Positions 35,246 to 47,499 of a stretch of DNA of 64,000 nt are shown in pieces (position 1 is the stretch's first letter; the number at the start of each line of letters is the position of its first letter). The notes below the pieces were generated by a model. The model was not told the DNA's origin. It was given only the letters and a program-made list of their open reading frames with translations, and ran no database searches. The position numbers were made by a program, and so were the translations under genes. This DNA is from Letharia columbiana (Eukaryota; Ascomycota; Lecanoromycetes; Lecanorales; Parmeliaceae): positions 248,001-312,000 of the forward strand of contig NW_023501092.1 in NCBI RefSeq assembly GCF_014066305.1, read 5' to 3'.

Positions 35246-38200
35246 TAAAGGCTTACGAATTAAATTTATAATTATTTTTTTAATTAGGGCTATTGAGTAA
35301 ATAGATAAGCGATCTTTAATGAGCGAACTTTGATAAGCGAGCTGTCCGGCTATCGAGCGAACTTTGATAAATAATATTTGAATTTCTTGCGCTTTAATAA
35401 TTATTAGATTAAATTTAGAAATTCTTTTTTTATCTAAAAGTCCTTATTTCGTTCTATAATTTTAGAAAGAAATCTTAAAATTTTAATAGAAAATAAAAAA
35501 GTTATTCTAAAATTAAATAATGTATATCTATTTTTTAATTAGGGCTATTTGGCTATATTTTTTTTATAATTACGAATACTAATTTATTTATTCGCGATAA
35601 TTTAGTTAATCTAATTAAAGAGCGTAGTAACTCTAAATTTATAATTGGCTATATATATAAATTTAAGATTTTTAAGCTTAGCTCTATTTTATTCTATTAT
35701 ATATATTAATAGAATTAATTACTAATTGCTAACTAACTTATTAGCGTATAATTAAGCTCGCGAACTTTTCTTTAAATTTAAACTTAAATTCTTCTTTCAA
35801 GTTTTTTATTATATCTATTTTATTCTTCTTTATCTAAAAATCTTATAATTTTATAATATTAATTATTATCTTAAGTTTCACGCGAGCGCTACGAATTAAG
35901 ATAAGAACGATAAGCTTTTTATATACTACTTCTTTCTTTTTTTTTTTTTTTTTTTATTTATTATAATATTATAATGATTAGAAAGATAATTAGAAAGATA
36001 CTTAGAAGTTATATTTTATTTTCTTCTTATAGAGTATCTTTTAAATACTATTATTTATAGGTTTAGTGAATATATATACTATAAAACTAACGTAATAGTA
36101 ATTTTATATAGCGAGAAGATAAATAATAATAGAATTATAAATAATCTATTATTAAAAGTAAAAGATAAGATTCTCTATTATTATAAAGTGAAATTAAATT
36201 TATAATTTTAATTATATATATAGAAGTGGATAATATAGACGATCTTTAGCGAATACTTCGCGATAATAGTCTTTTAGCTAAATTCTTCTTATTTTTATCG
36301 TTATTAAGATCTTATAATTATTTAATTAATATTAAAAATTATAAGTGTAAAGCGATAAAAGAGCTCTCTTAGAATTCTTATATTATTAAATCTTATCGAT
36401 ATACGATAGCTCTCGAAGTATATAACTTATTTAGAGCTCGCTTATAAAAAGTATATAATATTAATCTTAGTATGATATTAATCGTAAGAGATAAAGTTAA
36501 AAATATAGATAGATTTAAAAGCGTAAATTTAGAGAAGTAGAAAAAGATATTATAAAAGGTTAAAGATATATACTTCTATAAACGATAAGATTAACTATAT
36601 CGTAGTATTATTAGATATTAATATATATAATTTTTTTATTTAGTATTCTAAAGGGAAAGTATATATCTATATTAGCTATATAATTAAGTCTAAATAATTA
36701 AAAATAGAAAAGCGCTATTAATAACGATAAGAGTATAATTTTATAATAAAAAGATTTAATAGAGGAGGAAATATTAAATAATTCTATTTATCTTATAACT
36801 CTAAGATAAATAAAAAAAGAGGAAGAATAAGAGATAAGTATATTATTAGATAATAACTTAGAGCTATTAGTTAGATTATCTAATATAATTAAGCAATCTT
36901 ATAAATAGAGATTACTTTTTATCTTTATAATAATTTAAAAGTTTTAATAAAGAGCTTATTAGTCTCTATAAGCGAAAATAATATATATCGACTCTTACGA
37001 CTATAAACTTTATTATACGATTAAGATATATAAGTATAGAGGTTTTACGATATAGGATTATTCTTCTAAGATCGATTATAAGATACGCTATTATTATTTC
37101 TCGCATATATAAAATTATTAACTTATGATTTTTAGATTAGAAAAATATATGATTATATATAAATAAATTCTATAGTAAATACTCTTTTTATTTATTACTC
37201 TCTCTTTAATAAAAGTATACTAAAAATCATCTAGATTAATTAATTAAAATTCGACTTACTATCTTTATATATTTATTTTAATAAGATTAAGCGCGTAGTA
37301 TAAAGGAATTTAATAGTATGATAATTTAATATAGATAATGATAATTTTCTAGATTTATTAGACTTAGCTGAATAATGGTCGAAGGATTACGACTATACGC
37401 TAAATAGATAAAAGTTAAATAAAGATAGCGATAGAGTAGAAGAGGTTTTTCGAATAATAGCTAATAACTGTAATAGTAAAGTTTTAAATCGCTTTTTATT
37501 CTTATTATCGAGATATAAATACTTGAATATAAAAGCTTAAAAGAAGAGATTATGATAGATTTCGCTATTTATTAATTAGAAAGATACTTAGAATTCTATA
37601 ATATAAATTCTTTTCTCTTATATCGAATACTAATTCTTAGAGTTTATAAATCTTTTTAAGGTAATTAAGAGGTAGTAGATTTATTAATATATTACTTAAT
37701 AGCTCTTCGTCGTTAATCTCTCAATTCTTTATAAAAGCTACTTTTTATACTTAATGATAGTAAAGCGATAACTTTATACTATTAAGTTTTTAATCGTTTA
37801 CACTATCTACCTTATAAGCTCCTTTAATATTTCTATTAAGAGTTATAATCGATTTTAAGATATAATTCTTTTCGGTTACGATATCTTTTTTATACGGCGA
37901 GTACTTTTTGCTTATGAATATACTTAGAAATAGATAGTACTTCTCGATTAAGGTTTATATTTTAGATATTTATATTCGTTAAACGTATGTTTTTCTTCGA
38001 ATCTTTCTTCTTACCAGCTTTAATATTTCTATTAGATTTACCCTTATCTTTCTTTCTTAACTTTTTAATTTTTTCTTCTTTAATCTTATAGATAATATTT
38101 TAAATTCCCGCTATTATATTAAATTCTTACTTCTAATTTAGTTTATACTAAGTTTGTTTATAGCTATTATTTAATTTGCGATGCTATGGGATTTAAGAAT

Positions 38201-40256
38201 TCGAGATCTTATTTTATACTCTCGATATATATACGTAATTAATATTATTGTTTAAGACTCTTCGTTAAAGTAATTATTATTGCGCCTTAAGCGTCTCTTT
38301 ACTCGCTTATATCTAATACTTCTCTTCTTTTTTATACGCGTGATAGACGTAGTTAATTCTATAATTTAGATCTTAAATCTTAGACTTTATATAGAGCTAG
38401 AATAATACTTCGTAGTAATTAAGTATAAATTTCTAATTTCTAGCGTTTAGTTAGGTTTTAAGTGTACTTTTATAGATTAGAAAAAAATGTTTATCGATCG
38501 ATCTTCAATCTCGATATTTTTATCTTATTGAATATCTTTATAAATAAAGCTATTGACGATATAAGAACGTAGAGATAATAGAGATTTTATACTCTCGTAG
38601 ATTATCTTAATAAGCTTTCGTAAGAAAAATTTATATTTATAAGTTATTCGAATTCTTATTCGATTTATAGGCGCGTTTTATAGTTCGATTATATTCTATT
38701 CATATAGATCGACGTTAAGTGCCATCTCTTTTTTAGTAATCTTCTTATTAATAATATAGATCGTATTTAGATTTTTACTTTTAATCTAGTTTATACTAAG
38801 ATCGTTTATAGTTATTATTTAGCTTATGATATTTTAGAGTCTAAAAATCTAAGATTTTATATTTCGCATTGAAATCATTAGCTATATATCTATTCGAATG
38901 AGAAGTTCTCGCTAATAAAGGGGATATAAAGAGATCGTTATTAGAAGAATAAATTTATATATTTTTCGGTAATTAGAAAGATAATTAGAATTCTATTCTA
39001 TATCGAGTATCTTAATTCTCTTCTATCTAAGTAAAGTACTTTTAATTATCTTATTCTTATTATTTACGCACTTCCTCTTATTATATATCGACGTATTATT
39101 CGTATAAGCTTTATATTCTTAATTATTAATATAATTCTTTTATTATAAATAGTATAGAGGTTATTAACTATATAATTTATTAATAGAATAATAACTTAAT
39201 AGAAAGCTAATATACGATGAAATTTCGATATTAGAGCCGCTTCGATAGCTTCTTATAACGCATTTAATATAGAAGTCTGAATTTATATAGTACGATAAGG
39301 TGGTAATATTATATTAATAATCTCCTATACTATATAGACGAAAGGTCTTTTTAGAAGAAGTAAATTAGTTGATTTTTAATATCTTTTAATCTCCCGTAAA
39401 GTAATAGCTAAAATATTATTAATTATATATATATATTACTTATTAATATATTATATTACTATATTTACTTTCTTACTTTTAATATTAATTTTTAATCTTT
39501 ATAAGTGAAGATCTCGATATATTTTTTTTTATAGTCTTTATATCGAAAGCGCGAATAACTAAAGGCTTACCTCGTTTGATTTTTTTCGCGATTATCTTTT
39601 TACGATTAGAAGACTTTAAGATTTTTTTCGACTTAAAGCCTTAATATAAAGATTAAATAAGCGATTATTCGGCTAATTATTTATATCGTTAAGAAGATTA
39701 TTAAGATTTATATTATCTTTTAAATAGGTCGACTTAGTATATAGATCGACGTCGCTATCTCTATATAACGATAATGTAATAAGATCGCTATCGGGATTAA
39801 TAATTGTTGGTAATATATTATTATTAAGTTAGATTAAGGCGGATAAGATAAAATAATTACAATATAAAATGTCGATAAGAGAAAATATTTAAGATACTAA
39901 AAAAGAAAGAAAGAGAGAATTTCTACTTATAGCTTTAATATTTTAAACTCTATCTAGCGTTATACTAGCGAAGTTTATCGAATTTAATCTATTAAATAAC
40001 GTTATATAATATAATAATTATACTTTTAATTATTATTATAATTATATTAGTTAACTCTAAAGAAATTAATCTTTTAATTAGAAGATTTATATCTAGGTAT
40101 TTAATAACTATATATTAGAATATACTTACTTTAAATTCTAGATATAAATATCTTTACTTTTAGACGAGATAAAGAAGCTATAGATTTGAGATTGAATATT
40201 ACTAAGGGTCGCCTACTATTTTCTATCGTATTTTAGCTATTTACGATTATTAATAT

Positions 40257-40716
40257 ACTCGCTAATAAGAAAGGCGTGCTGTTGCTATGCGAATTTGATC
40301 GCGATATTAATAGTGATTATAAGAATTAAAGCTATCGGATATAGAGATACTCGTTAATAAGAAAGGCGTACTATTACTATACGAATTTGGTTGCGATATT
40401 AATAGTAATTGTGGGAATTAAAGCTGTCGGATGTAGAGATACTCGTCAATAAGAAAGGCGTGCTATTACTATACGAATTTAATTGCGATATTAATAGTAA
40501 CTATAGAAACTAAAGCTATTAAACGTAGGGATACTCGTTAATGAGAAAAGCGTGCTATTACTATACGAATTTGGTCGCGATATTAGTAGTAATTATAGAA
40601 ATTAAAGCTATCGAATATAAAGATACCCGTTAATAAGAAAGGTGTGCTATTATTATACGAATTTAATCGCGATACTAGTAGTAATTATAGAAATTAAAGC
40701 TATTGAGCGTAGGGAT
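40257..40716. repeat. Five tandem copies of a 92 bp unit
   Basis: Unit starts at 40257, 40349, 40441, 40533 and 40625, exactly 92 bp apart, each opening with ACTCGTTAATAAGAAAGGCG or a close variant and containing ACTATACGAATTT and AAATTAAAGCTAT. 92 is not a multiple of three, so it is unlikely to be a coding repeat. Some units keep TG and CA dinucleotides, so they are less mutated than their surroundings. Confidence 0.9.
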
Positions 40717-43700
40717 ATAATCTTTAATTTAATATAGATTTTAGAATAAAAAGCCTCTTTTATTAGAGTAATGGCATTTTTATAGATATATATTTATATT
40801 TAAATCGATTTAAGAAGTTTTATTCTATAAATATAAAATATATAAAGTTATTAGATTAAGTATAATAGCTAAATATTATTAATTAAGCGTAATAAATAGA
40901 ATAATAATTAGAATATCTTATTCTTAACTTAGAATAGTTTTTCTTTTATTTATTATATATTTTCTTTTTATAAAAACTACGTCTAGACTTTAATAATACT
41001 ATATTATTATTTATAAACTTATATCTTATCGTAATTATCTAAGAAGCTATATATCTTTCGATTATAAAGTAATTTTTTTTATATAAAATATATATAATTA
41101 AGCCGCTAGGTATTAGTTAGTAATTTTCTTTATTTATAATTATTAAAGAGTAAGTTATATTATTAAAATCGCTCGCTAATTTTATTTTTATAGTTTCTTA
41201 AAGTATTTATAGTATAGAGATTTAAATTCGAAGCGAATTAATTGATTTTGAAGTTATATAAATTAAGATCTTCTTTATTACTTAAATAAATATAATTTAA
41301 GAAATAATTAAGTTCGTTAATCTCTATTATTTACGAATTTTCTTTAATATATAGACTTTTAAGTCTAATTAGTAATAATATAATTAGCGTATATAATTAA
41401 TTTATTATTTAATTTAGATATATGTAATCGATATAATTACGCATTTTTCTTATTTATAACTATACTTTTTAAACTTCGCGTATAATCTTCTAATCTTTAT
41501 CTTCGCGAAGTCTTATTTTTATTTCACTTTGATGATTTAGATGAGCTTAAATTAATAGTTAATAAATTATTAGTAATTTCTTAAATTTTCGCGATTGTCG
41601 AGTTAATAACTTTGATAGATAATAATATTATATATTAACGAATTATAATTAATATTATAATTAATTATCGCATTAAGAGATATAGCGCTATTAGACGTAT
41701 ATTTACTTTATGAAAATAATATCGTTAATCTAGTTTAATTATAGGGTATAGGGAAAATAATTTTATTTTCTTTAGATATAGATAGTATTATAATAAACGA
41801 GCGTATTATAATATAAATACTATAATAATAGAAAGAATTTTTAAGAAAGAAGAGGGTGGATTAGAAAAGAATAATATTAAGTATTTATTATTGAGCTAAC
41901 TACTATTATATAATTAAAATCTTATTAGAATAAAATGCTATTTAAAGATAGATTAAATTTAAATGTTAATTAGAAAGCTAACTAGAAAAAGAAGTTAATT
42001 TCTTTTTATTAATATATATTGTAGAGCTATATATAAGCGCTTTTTTTTATATTTTAAATATACTTTAGATATCTATAGCTGTATATATACGCCCTCTCTC
42101 ATATTCTATATATATTTCGTATATTTCGATATTCTTTATATACGCGATATATTTATTAAAGATAATCTTATTAATTTAATTAATTTCTATTTAATTTCAC
42201 GTTTACTAGTTATAAGAAGAGCTCTTTATTTTAATATTATAACTTTATTAATTCGTTATTTTTAGATATCGAGTCGTATATAGCTTATAATTAATTTACT
42301 TACTCTCTTCTCTTCTTCTATTATAAAGATAGAAGAAGATATTATTTCTTTTTCGCCTTCACCTATAACGAACTAGTTATTATTTTTATAAAATTAAAGA
42401 TATCGACTTAAAGACGATATCGTTTAATTAAAAGTGGAGAATATAATACTTTAATATTTTAACGCTTAAGTAAAAGATATTATAATATTACTCGAATAAG
42501 AGAGAGTCGTATTAATAAGAAAGATATTAATATTTAAAAATAGTTTTAGCGTGATAAAAGGTTTAATTCTTATATATAGGAGATTTAGATAATAACTAGT
42601 TTAACTAATTAAATTATTAGAGCGTTTAAGCTAGATTTTAATTCTATATTAATATCTAATAAAATAAGTTTAATAGTTTTAAGATATTAATATACGCTTT
42701 TATTAGTATAGCTAGCGATTAGAATATTAATTAAATAAATATAATTTCTAATTCTAATAATTAAAATAATATAATAGCGAACGAGTATTAGTGTTAAAGC
42801 GAATAGAGTATATATTATATTAAGTAGAAAAGCGTTAATAGCTAAGCTAATTAGAGTTTTAAATTAATAAAATTAAATATTAATTCTATATTAGCGTTAT
42901 TATATACTCTTAAATATATAGCTACTAATTATAACGCTAATTAGAAAAAGTTAGTCTTTAATTTAAAATATCGAAAATAATATAGCGATATATTGTTAAA
43001 GCGGTATAAGTTTTTATTATAGCGAGAAGATAGGATTTATATATTAAATATTAATCTCGTTTTATTTCTAATATTTTATTTATTTACGTATCTCTTTTAA
43101 TTTCTCTTTAAACATCTTAATCTTAAGATATTAATTAGATCTCTATCTAGCGTAGACTTAGCTTTCTTAATCGACAATACTTAGTATAAGATATTAATAA
43201 GTATATTTCAATATAAAAATAGTAATAAATCTTACTTTCTTTTTAATATTAATAATAAGAAATAATAAATATAGTAGTGAATAAAGATAGTATAGATTAT
43301 ATAGAATTAGTTTAAATCTAATAGCGATCGTTAGCCTATCTATTAGAGTTTAGAAACTAGGAAATTCTAGAAGTAAATATAATTTAACGAATGTGCGCTT
43401 ATCGGTTTCGGGGAGCTATATATTATTTGTTATTACTGCAATGAGATTCTGATTTATCTATCTATAGATTATGAAATAAGTAATATAAAAGTATATATTA
43501 AGTTTAAGGGATATATTAAGAAATCTAATTTAAGTAGTTTATAATAAATGAATCTAGTCGATAATTATAAAAATTAGGTATATTTCTAAATTAGATGATA
43601 TAGATTATTAATAAATAGAACGATAAATAGAATATCTAGCTTACTATTTACTCTAGAAAAGATAATATTAAGATTCTCTTATAACACTAGAAGGCTAAAA

Positions 43701-43899
43701 GCTTATATGTAAAGACTTTTCGAAATAATTTCGTCGCTAGATTGTAAATATTGATATTCTATTTACGGTCGCTAATAATTCTAAGATATTATAACTCTTA
43801 CGCTATTTTAATCTTAATATATAATTAGAGTTAATATTTACTATAAAGAATCGATTAATAAGAAAAGCTATAGAGCTAGAGATAGAATTATTAAAGAAT

Positions 43900-45770
43900 T
43901 TATTAGTCGATAATATTAAAGTTTCTCTAGTTCTGAATTATTAATTATTTTATAATTGTTAATTATTTATAGTAATCTTAGCCTTTTTTATTAATATTAA
44001 TTAATAATAGTATAAGATTCTTATAGGCTTTAAGTATATCGAAGGTAAATATATTAATTAGAAACTTATAAGTATTATTAATTTAATTCTCGTAAAATAT
44101 AAGATTTAAATTTATATATTTAGATTTATAATTAATAACGCTAGTAATAATAGTATACTCTTCGATAATTTAGTTACTTATCTTTCTATTTTTATAATAA
44201 ATAATCCGCTTAATATTAGAGAATTTGAGTTTTTAAATTATCTATAATATATTCTCTATATAGCGTACGTTATTTAATTAATCTTAAAAGAATTTCTAGA
44301 TAATATTAAGGTTATTTTGATAAATAAGAAATTTTAGAGGAGCTAGAATAATAAAGAAAATAAGAATTAAATTTAGATAAGTATAGTCGATCTATCAATA
44401 ACTCTAGTAAAGATATAATATTTTTTATTATTATTCTAATTATTATATTATTAATTATATTAAAATTTGAAAAATTACTATATATATTAATACTAGCGAT
44501 TAGCGTAAAGAGATCTTTTTTATATTATAAGTTAAACGATTTTAAGATAAAAATGTTTTAATATTAGATAAATGTTAATCTTCTAAAGAGAAGTAATATT
44601 ATTAGAGATATTCTTTTAAGCTCTTTTAGGATATTAAGACTCGCTAGAATTTAACTTATTAGATATTAATCCGCGCTTTACTTCTTTATATTAATATTAT
44701 ACGCTTTTTAGAGAATAGATTAACTATCTACTTAAGATTAAGTGATAAGAAATAATTATAGATAAAAATTATAGTCTAGGTATCTAAATAATTTTCGATT
44801 AATTTCTAATAGATTTAATATTTGATTTAGCTTATTAGATTTTTTTATAAATTTATAAAGTTAATAAGTAGAGAAAAGGAGGTTATAATTTACTACGTCT
44901 TTAATATTTATAATTATTTATTTAACTATATAGATAAAAAGCTCGAAAAATTAAGAAGAAAGAGGGTTTCTTAGAAAAAAGAACTTTTTAAAGCTTTTAA
45001 GGCGGCTCGCGAGAAATTAACTATTTATTATAATCGAATTTAATTAGATTTAGATTATCTATATAAATAAGCTACGCTTTTATATTTAAGTTATAATAAT
45101 ATAAAGTTAAAGAAATTAAATTAAAAGATTAATATTAGAGAGAAGCTATAGGCGAAGGTATATTAAAAAGCGCTTAGAAAGATATTTTAAAATTATTAAA
45201 ATATTAATATAAATAGTTAATTATAAAAAGTTAAGCGAATAAGTTAGTTAAATAAAAATACGCTCGATTAAGTAATAAAATCTAAAATTAAGAATTTAGA
45301 TAATAAGAATAAGTATAATTAGCTTTAGTGATATAGAAGAAATAATAAGTCTTCTAATTATTATTCTAATTATGATTTTACTTCTAATCTTTATAAAGCT
45401 TCTTTTAATAATTTAGCGAATCTCTTAATTCTAAAGTAATAAAAGAAATTAAAGTTTAAATACGCTGTAGTCGCTTAAATAGCTTGTGATATTCTTTATT
45501 CTCTTGCGGAGGCTATTACGTGTGAGCGGTATTTTTTAATAGTTAAAAGATATTATAGTGCTTAGAAGTATTATTTATTAGCGATATTTCGTACTCTAAT
45601 AATAATTCTTTATATAAAATATCGAGAAAATAAGCTTAAATAAATTAAATTTAATCTTAAAGAAGATCTTAGTATATTGAATTAGATTAAAAGAACTAAT
45701 AGTGCTTTATATAAAAACTTAGTTGACGTTCGTAATAATTATATTAACGAAGATAATAAGCTTATAAAAA
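43900..45770 (+). pseudogene. hAT-family transposase relic
   Basis: Reading through RIP stops on the plus strand gives hAT landmarks in order: INNASNNSILFDNL at ~44.13-44.18 kb (family TDNASNN with a catalytic Asp, here changed to Asn); TRQNSTYQILIRALLLY-like text at ~44.64 kb (family DTRWNSTYxML); LRLSDKK at ~44.74 kb; YYVFNIYNYLFNYIDKKLEKLRRKRVS at ~44.9 kb; and a C-terminal dimerisation region at ~45.47-45.62 kb, ACDILYSLAEAITCERYF. The last piece keeps TG and CA dinucleotides and is less mutated. The N-terminal BED finger was not convincingly found; coding may begin near 43.3 kb. Inactive. Confidence 0.75.
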
Positions 45771-46317
45771 GTATTTCGATAAGTTTAATATTTATAAATT
45801 TATTAAGATATATTATTAATACTTTATGATATATAGAGAGGTAATCGATAGGCTTATAGTTAGAGAGAGTTAGTAATAATAGATTTAGTTTTAAAGAAGA
45901 GATTTAAGATAACTTGGGAAGCGAATTTATTTATAAATAGTTAATAAGTTTAATTAGATAGAGGTAGATTTAGAATATTTAAAAGAATCGAGATAGAGTA
46001 GAATAAAAGAGTGAATTAGGGTTTAAGAGAAGAATAAATATAAAGTTTATTAAGCTTATCTAACGCGTTAAGACAAATATATAAATAAAGATAATTATAG
46101 AATTTTATTCTTATAATATTTAAAGATTTAAAATTTAGAATATTCTTTTATATTATAATTTTAAGAAGAAGAATAGAGACGCTTATAGTTCTAATTATTA
46201 TTCTAATTATTAATATTAATAAAAAGATAAATAGCTATATTAAATTACTCTTTATATTCCCTCTCTCTTAATAAAGAAGAATAAATATATTCTATATATC
46301 TTAGTCGGATTATTCTA

Positions 46318-46531
46318 TAAATATAGAAATCTTAGTGGAGATATTCTATACATATATTATTTCATAGTATGATTCCATAGATATATTATACCGTGGGATA
46401 TCCCGCTAAGATCTCGAATTCATATTAGAAAAATGGAATGGTATTCGACCCTACTCATATTATACCCGGGTACGATATAATATTACTTAATATGAAATAT
46501 TTTATGAGATATATTATACCTTTTCGGTTAG
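46318..46531 (-). repeat. Right terminal inverted repeat
   Basis: Reverse complement of this segment aligns to 26756-26960: outer CTAACCGAAAAGGTATAATA, inner ATCTTAGCGGGATATC and AAGATTTCTATATTTA. It keeps more G and C than the left copy (CCCGGG at ~46466), so it is less RIP-mutated. Confidence 0.7.
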
Positions 46532-47499
46532 TAGATCTAGAACCTTAATTAATTTCTCTTTTAAATATCTAGATGTACGTTTCTTCTTAATTGATAATAG
46601 TCGTAAGTCTTTTATTAATTATATCTTAAGGCTATTAACTTTTCGCTATAGAGAAGTTATATCTTTCTAAAAATCTTAGATTAATTAGTTTATCTTCTTA
46701 ATTATTTTATAAATCTAATATAAATCGTTTATAGCTAGATTCTTTTTTATTATAGCGGCGTAATATCAAGTAATAATCTTTCGAAAATTATTTCGCTTCT
46801 AATGAATTTTATTTAATATAGTTATAAATTCGTCGAGTTAATACTTAGTCTAATATTATAATTATAAATTATTAGTAATATCTTAAGATATATTTATCGA
46901 GTCTATCTCGTTAGAGGCATTATCTAATAGAACTAATATTTATTAAAACTTAATTTACTCTAATAGAGTCTTAATTTAATTTATTCTTTCGATATTAAAC
47001 TTCGTTATAGGAAAGAAAAAGAAAGGTTTAAAATAAAGTAGAGAGAAGTTTAAATACTTCGAAAGAATAGGTGTTAAGAATATTAGATATACTAGAGAAT
47101 AATAAAGCCTCTCTAAGGCGTATCGAAATTATTCGATATTAAGAATAAAAAAATTTCACTATAAAGCTTAAGATAAGATTATTTCTTTGCGGGGGTTTAA
47201 TACACTTATTTCTTAATTATTTAAGGCGTTAAGAAGACTGTAAGTGCTTTAAATAATAGTCTTTTAAGTGCACTTACTCCGCTTAGAGGGTCTCTTATCT
47301 TATAGAGAAGTTATATATAAAGAAATTTCGAAGAATAGTATCTTTAATTAGCTGTAACTCGGCCGTTTCTTATCTAATTAAGATCTCGTTAAAACTCTAG
47401 ATATTATAATATATAAAGTTATAAGTAATACTACTAGTATATATTTTAAATATGAAAATGTGAGATGATATTAACTATTTCTTTCGATTCGCTAGCCAT

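Larger units (their letters stand above)
26756..46531. mobile_element. 19.8 kb terminal-inverted-repeat element nested in the gypsy copy, hAT-associated
   Basis: Left end CTGGCCGGAAAGGTATAATA at 26756 matches the inverted right end CTAACCGAAAAGGTATAATA (at 46531); inverted similarity continues to ~200 bp. Flanking 8-mers AAGATATA and TAGATCTA agree at 6 of 8 positions, as expected for an old hAT-type 8 bp target duplication. A dead hAT transposase lies near the right end. The whole interior is RIP-mutated and also holds a 670 bp direct repeat pair, three tandem arrays and a dispersed 19-22 bp motif. Nearly 20 kb is unusually long for hAT, so some of it is likely later insertions. Whether the transposase belongs to these TIRs is inference. 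Confidence 0.65.
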
